Below are positions 10,458-19,975 of a stretch of 64,000 bases of DNA, piece by piece. Under the pieces are notes generated by a model. That model saw nothing but the letters and a program-made list of their open reading frames with translations. It did no database searches and had not been told where the DNA came from. Each line of letters opens with the position of its first letter. Positions within the stretch are counted from its first letter, which is position 1. Origin of the DNA: Candidatus Latescibacterota bacterium. Lineage in GTDB: Bacteria > Krumholzibacteriota > Krumholzibacteriia > WVZY01. The stretch lies in NCBI GenBank assembly GCA_011772205.1, contig WVZY01000057.1:132190-196189 (forward strand), read 5' to 3'. The position numbers were made by a program, and so were the translations under genes.

Positions 10458-10946
10458 TTATTTGCTCCTCGCCCGAACGGCACCATTTCCTTCGATTCTG
10501 AGGTGAGGGCATCTTTCGACAAGGTCATGCAAGAATTGAAGTTTGGAAACCGGCGAAATAAGCAGGGCTTTGGAGGAGCCGCGATATTTGATGCTGAAGC
10601 GATCGAGTGAGCACGCAGGACTGGAGGCTGTGCTGCGCGATGGGCGGACTTCATCAATGGCCGTTAGGGAGACCACATAACGAAATGGCCCGCATCGGGC
10701 GATGATTTCCTGGTTCGTCAGTTTATAAGATGTCGAATAAAGGACCCAAAAGCCGAAAAAGACGGCTGCGAGACACAGGGCGATCACCACAACTTTCGGG
10801 AGAAGTGAGAGGGAGGAGCGAGCAAGATCGTAACTTGCCAGTGCCAGCAACGCCGCAGTGCCCCAGATGACGGCTACGAACCAGCCGTCTTTTTTCGATG
10901 GATAATGTTTCACCAATCTTCCGGGTCTGCTGTTCGATGTTGGCAA
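10458..10946 (-). CDS. membrane protein with bacterial PH (SunI/YnzG-like) domain
   Basis: Two TM segments then YKLTNQEIIARCGPFRYVVSLTAIDEVRPSRSTASSPACSLDRFSIKY...ALLISP. Confidence 0.6.
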   Translation of the reverse strand: MPTSNSRPGRLVKHYPSKKDGWFVAVIWGTAALLALASYDLARSSLSLLPKVVVIALCLAAVFFGFWVLYSTSYKLTNQEIIARCGPFRYVVSLTAIDEVRPSRSTASSPACSLDRFSIKYRGSSKALLISPVSKLQFLHDLVERCPHLRIEGNGAVRARSK

Positions 10947-11149
10947 AGGGCCCTCCGGGAGACAGAGAATGCTCTCGCCGCACCGGCAATCATGCCTGGT
11001 GTTTCGTCGTCACATCGTTTCGATTTCCAAGATATATGTTCAATGTTGATAAGTCGAGCTAGAAGATCAAGCCTGAATCGCGCGCATATGTCTTGGTATG
11101 GTATAAAATACGCAATATAATTACTACCTGTGTGATCGAGGTTACTAAA

Positions 11150-11791
11150 ATGGATTACAACCAGGCATATCGGGATATCGAGCATCTCTTCGGTGTTGAG
11201 CCTGAGCCCCTTCTCAAGCGCTGCTATATGGAGCTCGATATGACCAAACCGGTTTTGGATATCGGAGCCGGGCAGGGACGCAATTGTCTCTTTCTCGCGC
11301 GGGAGGGTTTCGATGTTGTTGCTATCGAACCCTCCGCTGTCGGCATCGAGGCCATATCGACCTCGGCCGCCAAAGAGGGGCTGAGCGTTCAGGCGCATCA
11401 AACGACATTCGAGGCATTTCGGCCCGGTTCCTGCCAGTTCGGGGGATTCCTCGTCTTCGGGCTCATTCAGGAACTTCCCAGGGAATCCATCGAATTGTTG
11501 ATCTCGAGAATAAATTCCTGGACGATGGCGGGCAGTTTTGTATTCGTAACCTGCTTTACTACTGACGACTCGGCGTATCCCCGTATCTCAAAAGAATGGA
11601 AAAATATCGGCAAGCGATCGTTCGCTGATGAAGATGGCACGATCAGAACGTATCTGGAGCCGAAGGAGATTCTGGGCATGTTCGGGGGCTACAAGGTGAT
11701 CCACCATTGGGAAGGATTCGGACCAATGCATAGACACGGTGATGGTCCTCCCGAGCAGCATGCCAAGGCGGAGCTGGTGATACAGAGATGA
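11150..11791 (+). CDS. class I SAM-dependent methyltransferase (TehB-like)
   Basis: PVLDIGAGQGRNCLFLAREGFDVVAIEPS. Confidence 0.8.
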   Translation: MDYNQAYRDIEHLFGVEPEPLLKRCYMELDMTKPVLDIGAGQGRNCLFLAREGFDVVAIEPSAVGIEAISTSAAKEGLSVQAHQTTFEAFRPGSCQFGGFLVFGLIQELPRESIELLISRINSWTMAGSFVFVTCFTTDDSAYPRISKEWKNIGKRSFADEDGTIRTYLEPKEILGMFGGYKVIHHWEGFGPMHRHGDGPPEQHAKAELVIQR

Positions 11792-11883
11792 TGGAGCGTC
11801 GATGGACGCCTTAATGCTCAAATCAGCTATGGTTCCGGACCGGTCTTCGTCCCCCAATGAAACGGCTTGATTGTATGGGTCGA

Positions 11884-13056
11884 TCAGTCTTTGTCCCACA
11901 AATGGGCGTACTTCAATCCACTTCCGGTATTGAAGACCACAGCGGTTTCACCCTCTCTGATCCATCCGTCGTTCGATAAGCGCTGGTATGCTGCAAGCGC
12001 CGCGCCGCCCTCTGGACACGCAAAAATTCCCTCGGTTCTGCCAAAGAGCTCTACCGCCTCGAGGCATTCAGGGTCGGATACCGCCACAGCGGTGCCGGAA
12101 CTTTCTCGCAGCGCCTTTAATATAAGGAAATCCCCCACGGCCGAGGGCACACGAAGCCCATCTGCAACCGTCTCTGCTCCCTCCCAGGGTTCTGCGAATT
12201 CCCGCTGCTCATGAAATGCTTTTACGATGGGCGCGCAGCCTTCCATTTGCACCGATACCATGCGGGGGCGTTTCGGGCCGATCCAGCCGAGGCTTTCCAT
12301 TTCCGCAAAAGCCTTCCACATGCCAACCAGTCCGGTACCACCGCCGGTCGGATAGATGATAGCGTCCGGCAGCTCCCACCCCATCTGTTCGGCGATCTCG
12401 TAGCCCATCGTCTTTTTGCCCTCCAGCCGGTACGGCTCCTTGAGCGTGGACAAATCGAACCGTCCAAAACGCTCCACACCTTCCCTGGCGACCCGGCCGC
12501 AATCGGTGATGAGCCCGTCGACGAGCGTGACTTCAGCGCCGTAGACACGGCATTCGGCAGGAAACAACTTGGGCACATCTTCGGGCATGAACACATAAGC
12601 CGGCAATCCAGCGAGAGCCGAATAAGCGCTCATGGAACCGCCGGCGTTTCCGGCGGTCGGTATCGAGAGCGACGTCGCGCCCAACTCCCTTGCCCGGGAC
12701 ACGGCAACGGAGAGGCCTCTATCCTTGAACGAGCCTGTCGGATTGTGGCTCTCGTCTTTTATAAAGAGATTCGTCGTGCCGAACTCCCGGGCCAATCGCT
12801 CAGCTTTTATTATGGGAGTGTAACCCTCCCCCAGCGACAGCATATTCTCCGAGTCTCGAATGGGAAGAAGCTCCCGGTATCGCCAGAGAGTCATCTCTCG
12901 AGAACCAAACGCATTCCGATTGAGAGACTTGCTGGCGGCTTCCAGGTCATATCGCGCAAGGAGCGGTTTTTCGCAGGCCGGGCAAAGATTCCAAAGGCGG
13001 TCAGCTTCCAGCTCTTTTTTGCAATGCCCGCACTCCAGATGGGTAAGAAACGTCAT
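11884..13056 (-). CDS. thrC: threonine synthase
   Basis: N-terminal CGHCKKELEADRLWNLCPACEKPLLARYDLE; PLP motif KDESHNPTGSFKDRG. Confidence 0.92.
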   Translation of the reverse strand: MTFLTHLECGHCKKELEADRLWNLCPACEKPLLARYDLEAASKSLNRNAFGSREMTLWRYRELLPIRDSENMLSLGEGYTPIIKAERLAREFGTTNLFIKDESHNPTGSFKDRGLSVAVSRARELGATSLSIPTAGNAGGSMSAYSALAGLPAYVFMPEDVPKLFPAECRVYGAEVTLVDGLITDCGRVAREGVERFGRFDLSTLKEPYRLEGKKTMGYEIAEQMGWELPDAIIYPTGGGTGLVGMWKAFAEMESLGWIGPKRPRMVSVQMEGCAPIVKAFHEQREFAEPWEGAETVADGLRVPSAVGDFLILKALRESSGTAVAVSDPECLEAVELFGRTEGIFACPEGGAALAAYQRLSNDGWIREGETAVVFNTGSGLKYAHLWDKD

Positions 13057-13265
13057 CGCGTTTGTTTCTCCAAAGTCGCAGGAATCCCAAACTCCAAACA
13101 AATCCAACCGGGCCACCGCTTACCCTTAGCGGCGCATGAGCAGGTGTTTTCACACGCCAGGTAACGGGCAGCTTCAGCGGAGGTGCATAGGTCCGAACTA
13201 TGATCAGCAAAGTCTATAATGCCGCCGGTGAAATATCAACAATCGGGTAGGAGAAGATCGATTGG

Positions 13266-14681
13266 CTATACTTTTACGAGCCTTCTTTTCTGGAATGATT
13301 TTGGATCGATCTTGTATTTCATCATCTTGTAACGAAGCGTTCCGCGGGTGACGGAGAGCATCCTCGATGCTTTCAAAACATTGCCGCCCGCCCGCTTGAG
13401 AATTTCTTCGATCACCTTTTTCTCGAGCATTTCCAGGCTGATACCGCCCTGGGGGAGTTCCAGAGTAAAATCATCCAAGTCCCCGGATATCGAAATGGCA
13501 CGCCGGTCGGGATTTTGCTGGATAGGTAGATCCTCTTTGCGGATCGCCTCGTCTTTGCAGAGCAGAACAGCGCGTTCAATGATGTTGATGAGTTCTCGAA
13601 CGTTTCCCGGCCAGGAATACTCTTCGATCATATCGATCGCATCGGGGGCGAAACTAAGATAGCGCTTGTTGAACTTGGTCTTATACTCGTCGAGGTAATG
13701 CTTGGCAATCATAAGAACGTCAGACTTCCGCTCGCGCAGCGGGGGAATGCGTATCTCGACCACATTCAACCGGTAGAAGAGATCCTCGCGGAAATGCTTC
13801 TGGCGAACTTCCTCTTTGAGGTTCCGGTTGCTGGCTGCGATGATGCGGGCGTCCACCGTGATCAAATTATCCCCGCCGAGTCGCCTGAGGTTCTTGGAGT
13901 CGAGAAACTTGAGTAACTTTGCCTGTGTCTGCAGCCCGATCTCCGTTACTTCATCGAAAAAGAGCGTTCCGCCATCGGCCAGTTCGATGAGACCGATTTT
14001 CTGCGTCTTTGCGTCCGTGAACGCGCCGGGTTCGTGACCGAAGAGCTCGCTCTCCATAAGGGATGCGGGAAGAGCCGCACAGTTGATTTCAATAAAAGGC
14101 TTTCTCGAACGATCGCTCAACTCGTGAATATATCGTGCGAACAAGCTTTTCCCGGTGCCGGTCTCGCCCAGGAGGAGAACGGATGTGGAAGCGCTTTCGC
14201 TTACCTTTTCGAGGAGCTTGAGAACCCTCTGGATTTGCTCGCTCTTCCCGACGATGCTGGACAACCGTGTTGCCTTCCGAGATGTTGTTGACAAACCCGC
14301 CCTTTCCTTTCGCCGCTGGATCGTTGGGAGCACCTTTTCGAGAAGCGTTGAGAAGGTTTCTTGGTCGAGTGGCTTCAGGAGGAGGGATCGCGCCTGATAC
14401 ACCAAAATCTTGGAATCGATGTCCGCAATCGTTTTGGGCGCTACCAGAATTACCTGGCAGTCCGGTGAGCGGGACCTGATGTTTGCAAGATCTTCTTCGA
14501 GGCGCTTTTGTTTCTCGGCGTTTCTGGGCAAGCCAAGGATCACGAGATCCACATCGTTTCGCCCGGACTCCAGGTCGGAAGCCTCGATGACACGCACCGG
14601 GTAGGGGAGCATATTGAGAAGCGAACGGATCCGCGCGCTATCCCGCTTGTATTCCTCCAATATGAGGATTGCAATATCCAT
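13266..14681 (-). CDS. sigma54-interacting NtrC-family regulator with receiver-like N-terminal domain
   Basis: AAA+ GETGTGKS, loop GAFTDA, Walker B LFFDEV, Fis-like C-terminus; N-terminal CheY-like fold lacking the phospho-Asp. Confidence 0.9.
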   Translation of the reverse strand: MDIAILILEEYKRDSARIRSLLNMLPYPVRVIEASDLESGRNDVDLVILGLPRNAEKQKRLEEDLANIRSRSPDCQVILVAPKTIADIDSKILVYQARSLLLKPLDQETFSTLLEKVLPTIQRRKERAGLSTTSRKATRLSSIVGKSEQIQRVLKLLEKVSESASTSVLLLGETGTGKSLFARYIHELSDRSRKPFIEINCAALPASLMESELFGHEPGAFTDAKTQKIGLIELADGGTLFFDEVTEIGLQTQAKLLKFLDSKNLRRLGGDNLITVDARIIAASNRNLKEEVRQKHFREDLFYRLNVVEIRIPPLRERKSDVLMIAKHYLDEYKTKFNKRYLSFAPDAIDMIEEYSWPGNVRELINIIERAVLLCKDEAIRKEDLPIQQNPDRRAISISGDLDDFTLELPQGGISLEMLEKKVIEEILKRAGGNVLKASRMLSVTRGTLRYKMMKYKIDPKSFQKRRLVKV

Positions 14682-14909
14682 TGATAGCCTTCTTTTGGAG
14701 CGTCTTTGGGCTGTGAATCCATCCGGCAGCTTCGTATTATGTTGTCATTAAATAAATTAGTAAATAGCCGGGGCCCTGTTCGGTCCTGTGCAAGTCCCAT
14801 GCCCCGCTCGGATCGAAGCCACTGTAGCGGGGATCGTTTCGAATGGTGCGTGGTTTCAAGCTGGAGCCTCGGAGTCTTGGGTCCGCCTTTTCGACTGCTT
14901 TTCCCAAAC

Positions 14910-14926
14910 GGGCATAACCCTTGCAA
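14910..14926 (+). promoter_or_regulatory. candidate sigma54 (-24/-12) promoter upstream of the M30-like lipoprotein gene
   Basis: GGGCATAACCCTTGCAA: GG-N10-GC with TTGCA at -12. Confidence 0.5.
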
Positions 14927-15090
14927 ACTGGTATATCATTCAGTAGATTGGGAGTCACCCCGAGAGCGATTCGCCTGGAAGCAGCGAAGCAGATGCCGGC
15001 CTTCTCGGGGATAAAATGAAGGCTGAGAGGATCGATATCCAAGGCAATAAGCAAAGCCCGATGTCCAGCAACAACTAAGAAAGGGATCCT

Positions 15091-16911
15091 ATGAAAATAA
15101 AACAACACCAAGATTCGCTGAATTGGTGGCGTTATATTTGTTCGGCTGTCGTTATTGCCTCCCTGATCGCGCCGTCGCTTGGAATCGTCGGCTGCGGGGG
15201 CGATGACAGTCCGTCCGAGCCGCCGGAGGTAAACCCGCCCGTGATTCAGTCGGTCAGCAAAGCAGTGGTTTCTCCAGGTGATACGATCACCATCAATGGG
15301 CAACAGTTTGCCACGCCGGCCAGCCAAAACCGGGTGACGTTCAACAACCCGCTCGCCGTTGTGATTCCGTTTTTTGCAAGCACCACCAGCATGAGCGCCG
15401 TCGTGCCCGAGGACGCCGCGACGGGGCCCATGACGGTGACTTCGAAAGGAGTCAAGAGCGATCCCACGACGGTCGAGGTGACGCGGGGCATAGGAGACGT
15501 ATGGGTGATAGCGGGGGCCAGCATGCCGTATTCGTTCAAACTTCCGGATCCAACCGGAACGGCGCGCTACCTCATCGTTCCACATTCCGCTACGACGGTC
15601 CCGCTGACGTTCTGGTATTCGGTGTCACCGGGCACGACGTCGGTATATCCGTCGCCCCCGGCGATGCGGAAAAGCGACAGACGGGGGACGCAAACATTCG
15701 AACAGCGTTTCGAAAGAAGCATCCAAGAGCAGGCGATCGAATATATCGAAAGATACGGTGCGGGGAAGCGCCCGACATTTAAACGAGCTCCCACTCAGGG
15801 ACCTCCCCCGGATACAACGACCTTCTACGTGTTGAACACCACGACGGGCAGTACGGTGGACCCATCGAGTTTCACGTTGGTAACGGCCGCGCTTCGGTAC
15901 AACGGCAGCCATGGATTGATCTATAGCGACATTGACGAGCCTTCTGGAGGGTATAGCCAGGCTGACTATGACGAGATGGGGCAGCAATTCGACAATGAAA
16001 TCTATCCGATGGATTCAACGTATTTTGGTCCCGAGACCGATATCGATGGGAGTGACAGAGTGGTGATCCTGTTTTCTCGCATCATAAACGAGCTGACACC
16101 TGATGGTCAGGCTGGAAGCGGTTTCATTGCCGGATTCTTCCTTTTGAACGATCTCGCGCCCGGCATCGTTCCGCCAGGAACAGGGAACGGTATGGAGATT
16201 TTTTATGTGTTGGTTCCTGATCCAACCGGTGAGACCGGGAATGTCTTTCCGAAAGCATCGGTTAAGCCCATTGCTGTTCAAACGCTGGCCCATGAGTTCG
16301 AGCACATGATCAGCTTCGGCTATCGGTTTGTTATCTTGGGTGGGGGCACCAGCATAACATATACACAAGCGCTCTGGCTGGAGGAGGGAATGGCTCACAT
16401 CGCTGAAGACCTGAATGCTATGAACAGCAGCAACATCGGCCGGGCAAACCTCTTCCTTGCCGATCCCGGCGCGGTATCGTTGATGGGTGATGACACACTC
16501 GAGCAACGCGGTGCGATCTACCTTTTCCTCAGGTATCTCGGAGATCAGCTCGGAAATTCAATTTACAGGACCATCCTGAGAAGCAGCTGCATTGGAATGG
16601 CATGCATCGAAAACGTGACGGGTGAGAACTTCTTTCTGAGCACAGCTGACTATTTTGCTGCGCTCTACTTGAGCAACAGCGGAGTTCCTCACGACGGCAA
16701 GTACGATTATACGTCGATCAACTACCCGGGTGATTTCAATCCGCTGGCTGTTACGTCCCGGTCCGTTTCCCAAGGTCAATTCAATGGATCGGTGCGGAAT
16801 GCCGCTGCGGATTTCTATACCGTGGGCAACATATCGACTCCAGCGCTCCGTTTAACGGTAACCGGAGGGACGGGAGCCGCGATTAGAGTTGTAATAACCC
16901 GTATACAATAG
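15091..16911 (+). CDS. lipoprotein with IPT/TIG domain and M30 (hyicolysin)-like zinc metallopeptidase domain
   Basis: Lipobox LGIVGCGG; IPT-like SVSKAVVSPGDTITINGQQF; HEFEHMISF...WLEEGMAHIAED. Confidence 0.8.
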   Translation: MKIKQHQDSLNWWRYICSAVVIASLIAPSLGIVGCGGDDSPSEPPEVNPPVIQSVSKAVVSPGDTITINGQQFATPASQNRVTFNNPLAVVIPFFASTTSMSAVVPEDAATGPMTVTSKGVKSDPTTVEVTRGIGDVWVIAGASMPYSFKLPDPTGTARYLIVPHSATTVPLTFWYSVSPGTTSVYPSPPAMRKSDRRGTQTFEQRFERSIQEQAIEYIERYGAGKRPTFKRAPTQGPPPDTTTFYVLNTTTGSTVDPSSFTLVTAALRYNGSHGLIYSDIDEPSGGYSQADYDEMGQQFDNEIYPMDSTYFGPETDIDGSDRVVILFSRIINELTPDGQAGSGFIAGFFLLNDLAPGIVPPGTGNGMEIFYVLVPDPTGETGNVFPKASVKPIAVQTLAHEFEHMISFGYRFVILGGGTSITYTQALWLEEGMAHIAEDLNAMNSSNIGRANLFLADPGAVSLMGDDTLEQRGAIYLFLRYLGDQLGNSIYRTILRSSCIGMACIENVTGENFFLSTADYFAALYLSNSGVPHDGKYDYTSINYPGDFNPLAVTSRSVSQGQFNGSVRNAAADFYTVGNISTPALRLTVTGGTGAAIRVVITRIQ

Positions 16912-16921
16912 GAGGATCCAG

Positions 16922-17524
16922 TTGGGAGTGAACGTTCGTCGCATTCTCATCGCAAGAGGGATGATCGTTTTGACGCTCATTCTTATCTTTTGTGTGGCTG
17001 GTATGTTCGTTTTTGGGTGCGGTGGGGCAAATACCCGGCACGCGGCGGAAAAAGATAAGATAGAGCGGGAAAAAGCAATCGAATTGACGGGAACGATTTC
17101 CGTAAGAGGCAGTGCCGCTGCTCCCATTATACTCTTGCAGGTGGATGATGGGATTGCTTATACGGTCCAAACATCGCAGGTCGGGCGTGAGCTGATGCGG
17201 CTCGAGGGCATGCGCGTGGTGGTCCAAGGGAATGCGCGGTCACCGGAGGGAAAGGGGCCCACGCTTCTCGATGTACACACATACCGCATCCTTCCCCTCG
17301 ATACGGGAGAAACGCCCGTCGTTGGCTGGATCAAGGGGAGCGAGGGAAGTTGCGTGCTCAAGGAGGAAGACGGGACGGAGTGGAAGCTCACGGGAGATCT
17401 CGCCTTGGTACTAATGGACTTCGACGGTGCAAAGGTGTGGGTGGTTGGCGAACGCAGCGAGACGGATCCCTCCAGCCGCGAGATCGTTGTGACAGGGTAT
17501 GGCATACTTGCTGAAGTTTATTGA
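16922..17524 (+). CDS. putative lipoprotein, hypothetical
   Basis: AGMFVFGCGG lipobox-like; TTG start 7 nt after AGGAGG. Confidence 0.6.
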   Translation: MGVNVRRILIARGMIVLTLILIFCVAGMFVFGCGGANTRHAAEKDKIEREKAIELTGTISVRGSAAAPIILLQVDDGIAYTVQTSQVGRELMRLEGMRVVVQGNARSPEGKGPTLLDVHTYRILPLDTGETPVVGWIKGSEGSCVLKEEDGTEWKLTGDLALVLMDFDGAKVWVVGERSETDPSSREIVVTGYGILAEVY

Positions 17525-17600
17525 GCGGGTGTTCGGAATTCGACAGGTTACTCTCCGCAAATTGCCTCTCTAAGTTCTTTGGAAAGAGGCGCTTCGTGCG

Positions 17601-17639
17601 TCAAGGGCGAATCGTCGGCATCGTGAGGCACGCCCTTGA
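17601..17639. promoter_or_regulatory. inverted repeat, candidate enhancer (UAS)
   Basis: TCAAGGGCG-N21-CGCCCTTGA, perfect 9-bp arms, about 77 bp upstream of the -24 element at 17716. Confidence 0.45.
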
Positions 17640-17715
17640 TATCGCTTGCTATCTTCACGCTTACCTAATCATTTGCAAAACAATCGGTTAAGTCTATGCT
17701 CCAACGGGACCTCAG

Positions 17716-17731
17716 TGGCACTGATCTTGCG
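17716..17731 (+). promoter_or_regulatory. candidate sigma54 (-24/-12) promoter
   Basis: TGGCACTGATCTTGCG (TGGCAC-N5-TTGC). Confidence 0.6.
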
Positions 17732-17811
17732 CGTATGGCCATTCACCCGAAATTCTCGGCTGCTGCACCTACGCCCCTTTTGGCCCAGGTTTCGAAGAGA
17801 GTCGCTTCAAT

Positions 17812-18816
17812 ATGTTGAACTCCCTTTTCTCGCAGCTGCAACCCCCGATCGTGGGTTCGTCTCCGGTGGCCGAACGGCTCCGTCGGCTGGCGGATAAGCT
17901 CGCAAATACGTCGGTCTCTGTCCTGATTACCGGCGAGAGCGGTGTGGGCAAAGAGTTATTTGCCAGACGCCTCCACTACAGCAGTCCGAGAAGCAACAAG
18001 CCATTTGTGGCTGTAAATTGCGCTTCTCTAAGCGCTGGCATTCTGGAAAGTGAGCTGTTCGGGCACGACAAGGGGGCGTTCACGGGAGCTATCCGATCGC
18101 ACGCAGGTCTATTCGAACAGGCGAATGGCGGGACGCTCTTTCTCGATGAAATCGGCGAAATCGCCCCCTTCATTCAGGCAAAACTACTAAGAGTGCTCCA
18201 GGAACGCGAGGTCCGGAGGATGGGGGGCGCTGTTGTTCGGCGTGTTGATGTCCGAATCATATGCGCGACAAACGCCAATCTTGCGAAAAAAGTCGAAGAA
18301 GGCGCCTTTCGGGAGGATATCTATTATCGAATAAATGTCGTACAGGTTCGGGTTCCGCCCCTGCGTGAGCGGGTGCAAGACATCGATGATTTCATCGACC
18401 ATTACTTCAAAAGGCAATGCCTCCCACCCCCTCTTTTGTCCGACGACGCCCGCAACCTTCTTTATCAATACGAGTGGCCGGGCAACTTCAGAGAGCTCGA
18501 AAACGAACTCGAGCGTCTTACCGCCCTCTACGATGATGTTCGGGAAATCACAGCGAACATGGTCTCCGAACGGATCATACATAGGGAGGATGCCGGTTCA
18601 CTCGATCTCCATAGATTTTATGAAACACCGCTTCCGAAGGCGGTGGAATATCTCGAAGAGCGCCTCTTGAAGTACGCGCTGGCAAGATCCAATTGGAACA
18701 AGACCCAGACGGCAAGGGTGCTCGGCCTCTCCCGCCAAGGTCTTCTGAAGAAAATCAAGCGTTACGGCATCCAACGGCAAGGTTATGTCGTCGGCGAAGA
18801 AGACGGGCCGTCTTAG
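17812..18816 (+). CDS. single-domain (PspF-like) sigma54 AAA+ activator
   Basis: Starts directly with the AAA+ domain; [22 protein letters not shown]; Fis-like C-terminus [22 protein letters not shown]. Confidence 0.9.
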   Translation: MLNSLFSQLQPPIVGSSPVAERLRRLADKLANTSVSVLITGESGVGKELFARRLHYSSPRSNKPFVAVNCASLSAGILESELFGHDKGAFTGAIRSHAGLFEQANGGTLFLDEIGEIAPFIQAKLLRVLQEREVRRMGGAVVRRVDVRIICATNANLAKKVEEGAFREDIYYRINVVQVRVPPLRERVQDIDDFIDHYFKRQCLPPPLLSDDARNLLYQYEWPGNFRELENELERLTALYDDVREITANMVSERIIHREDAGSLDLHRFYETPLPKAVEYLEERLLKYALARSNWNKTQTARVLGLSRQGLLKKIKRYGIQRQGYVVGEEDGPS

Positions 18817-18958
18817 CGCGGCCTATCTCTCGGACACGCCATGCCGAGCGTTTACATTTCCGGACCTTTAGGATAGAATCGTGATCAAGCAACGAGCCCT
18901 CGAGGTCAGAGTGAAAGAACGGCAATCACCGTGAACAATCCCATGAAAGGATTGGCAG

Positions 18959-19975
18959 ATGGCTGAGAAACAGGTTCGGGTGGCGGTCATAGGCGGCGGG
19001 CATGTTGCCCAGATTGCCCATTTTCCGGCCTACCAAAATAATCCAAATGCGAAGCTCGTCGCGCTCGTCGACGAAGACCCCATGAAAGGCGAGCGGCTGA
19101 AGGAGCAATTCGGCTTCGAACGCTTCTATGAGGATGCCACCGAGATGCTGGAGAAAGAAGATATCGACGCTGTAGACATCTGCACACCGAATTACCTTCA
19201 TGCGCCGATGGCCGTAGCCGCGCTGAGGTCCGGCCGGCACGTGCTGTGCGAAAAACCCCTTGCACGAACCACTGCGGAGGCCGAACGGATGGTGAGAACG
19301 GCGGAGGAGTGTGACCGGATCCTCATGGTTGCGCTCAACAACCGGTTTCGTGAGGACGTCAAGATCCTGAGAACGCTTGTCAAGCGAAAGGAGCTCGGCG
19401 CCGTCCAGTATGTCAAGGCCGGCTGGCTTAGAAAGAGCAAGGAGTGGGGGGAGCGTATATGGTTGACCGAGAAGGGGAAGGCGGGTGGGGGCGTGCTCCT
19501 CGACCTCGGAATTCCTTTGCTCGATCTGGCTTGCTGGATCGCCGACTTGAAAGACGCCACCAGGGTGAACTGCAGCACATTCGGCAGCGAAGAGAAAGGG
19601 GACGTGGAAGAATCCGCTTGCGCCATGATCAATTTTGCTGGAGGGGCTTGTCTCACACTCGAAGTGAGCTGGAACTTCCGCGAACCCAAGGACATCTCGT
19701 ACATACAGATACTTGGGAGCCATGGAGGAGCCAATGTGCACCCTCTACGGATTCATAAAGTGCTCCACGGGCAACTCGTCGATGTGACACCGGCTTTGAC
19801 GTCCCAGAAGAACTACTACAAGGAGAGCTACCGGCTGGAGATCGATCATTTCATAGAGTGCGTGCAGAAAAAGAAAACGCCCCTCACATCGGGTAACGAA
19901 GCGCTGCCTATGCTTCGGATCTGCGATGCAATGTATGAATCTGCCAAAAGTGGAAAAGAAATACGTCTCGATTAA
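18959..19975 (+). CDS. Gfo/Idh/MocA family oxidoreductase
   Basis: VAVIGGGHVAQIAHFPAYQ; LCEKPLARTTAEAERMV. Confidence 0.88.
   Translation: MAEKQVRVAVIGGGHVAQIAHFPAYQNNPNAKLVALVDEDPMKGERLKEQFGFERFYEDATEMLEKEDIDAVDICTPNYLHAPMAVAALRSGRHVLCEKPLARTTAEAERMVRTAEECDRILMVALNNRFREDVKILRTLVKRKELGAVQYVKAGWLRKSKEWGERIWLTEKGKAGGGVLLDLGIPLLDLACWIADLKDATRVNCSTFGSEEKGDVEESACAMINFAGGACLTLEVSWNFREPKDISYIQILGSHGGANVHPLRIHKVLHGQLVDVTPALTSQKNYYKESYRLEIDHFIECVQKKKTPLTSGNEALPMLRICDAMYESAKSGKEIRLD

Noticed and set aside
12211-13164. 317-aa plus-strand ORF over thrC
   Set aside because: Antisense to threonine synthase with strong motifs; shadow ORF.
14737-15585. 282-aa minus-strand ORF overlapping the M30-like lipoprotein gene
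   Set aside because: Rich in Arg/His and low-complexity, overlaps the start of a supported lipoprotein gene.
18926-19741. 271-aa ORF antisense to the Gfo/Idh/MocA gene
   Set aside because: Shadow of a clear oxidoreductase CDS.
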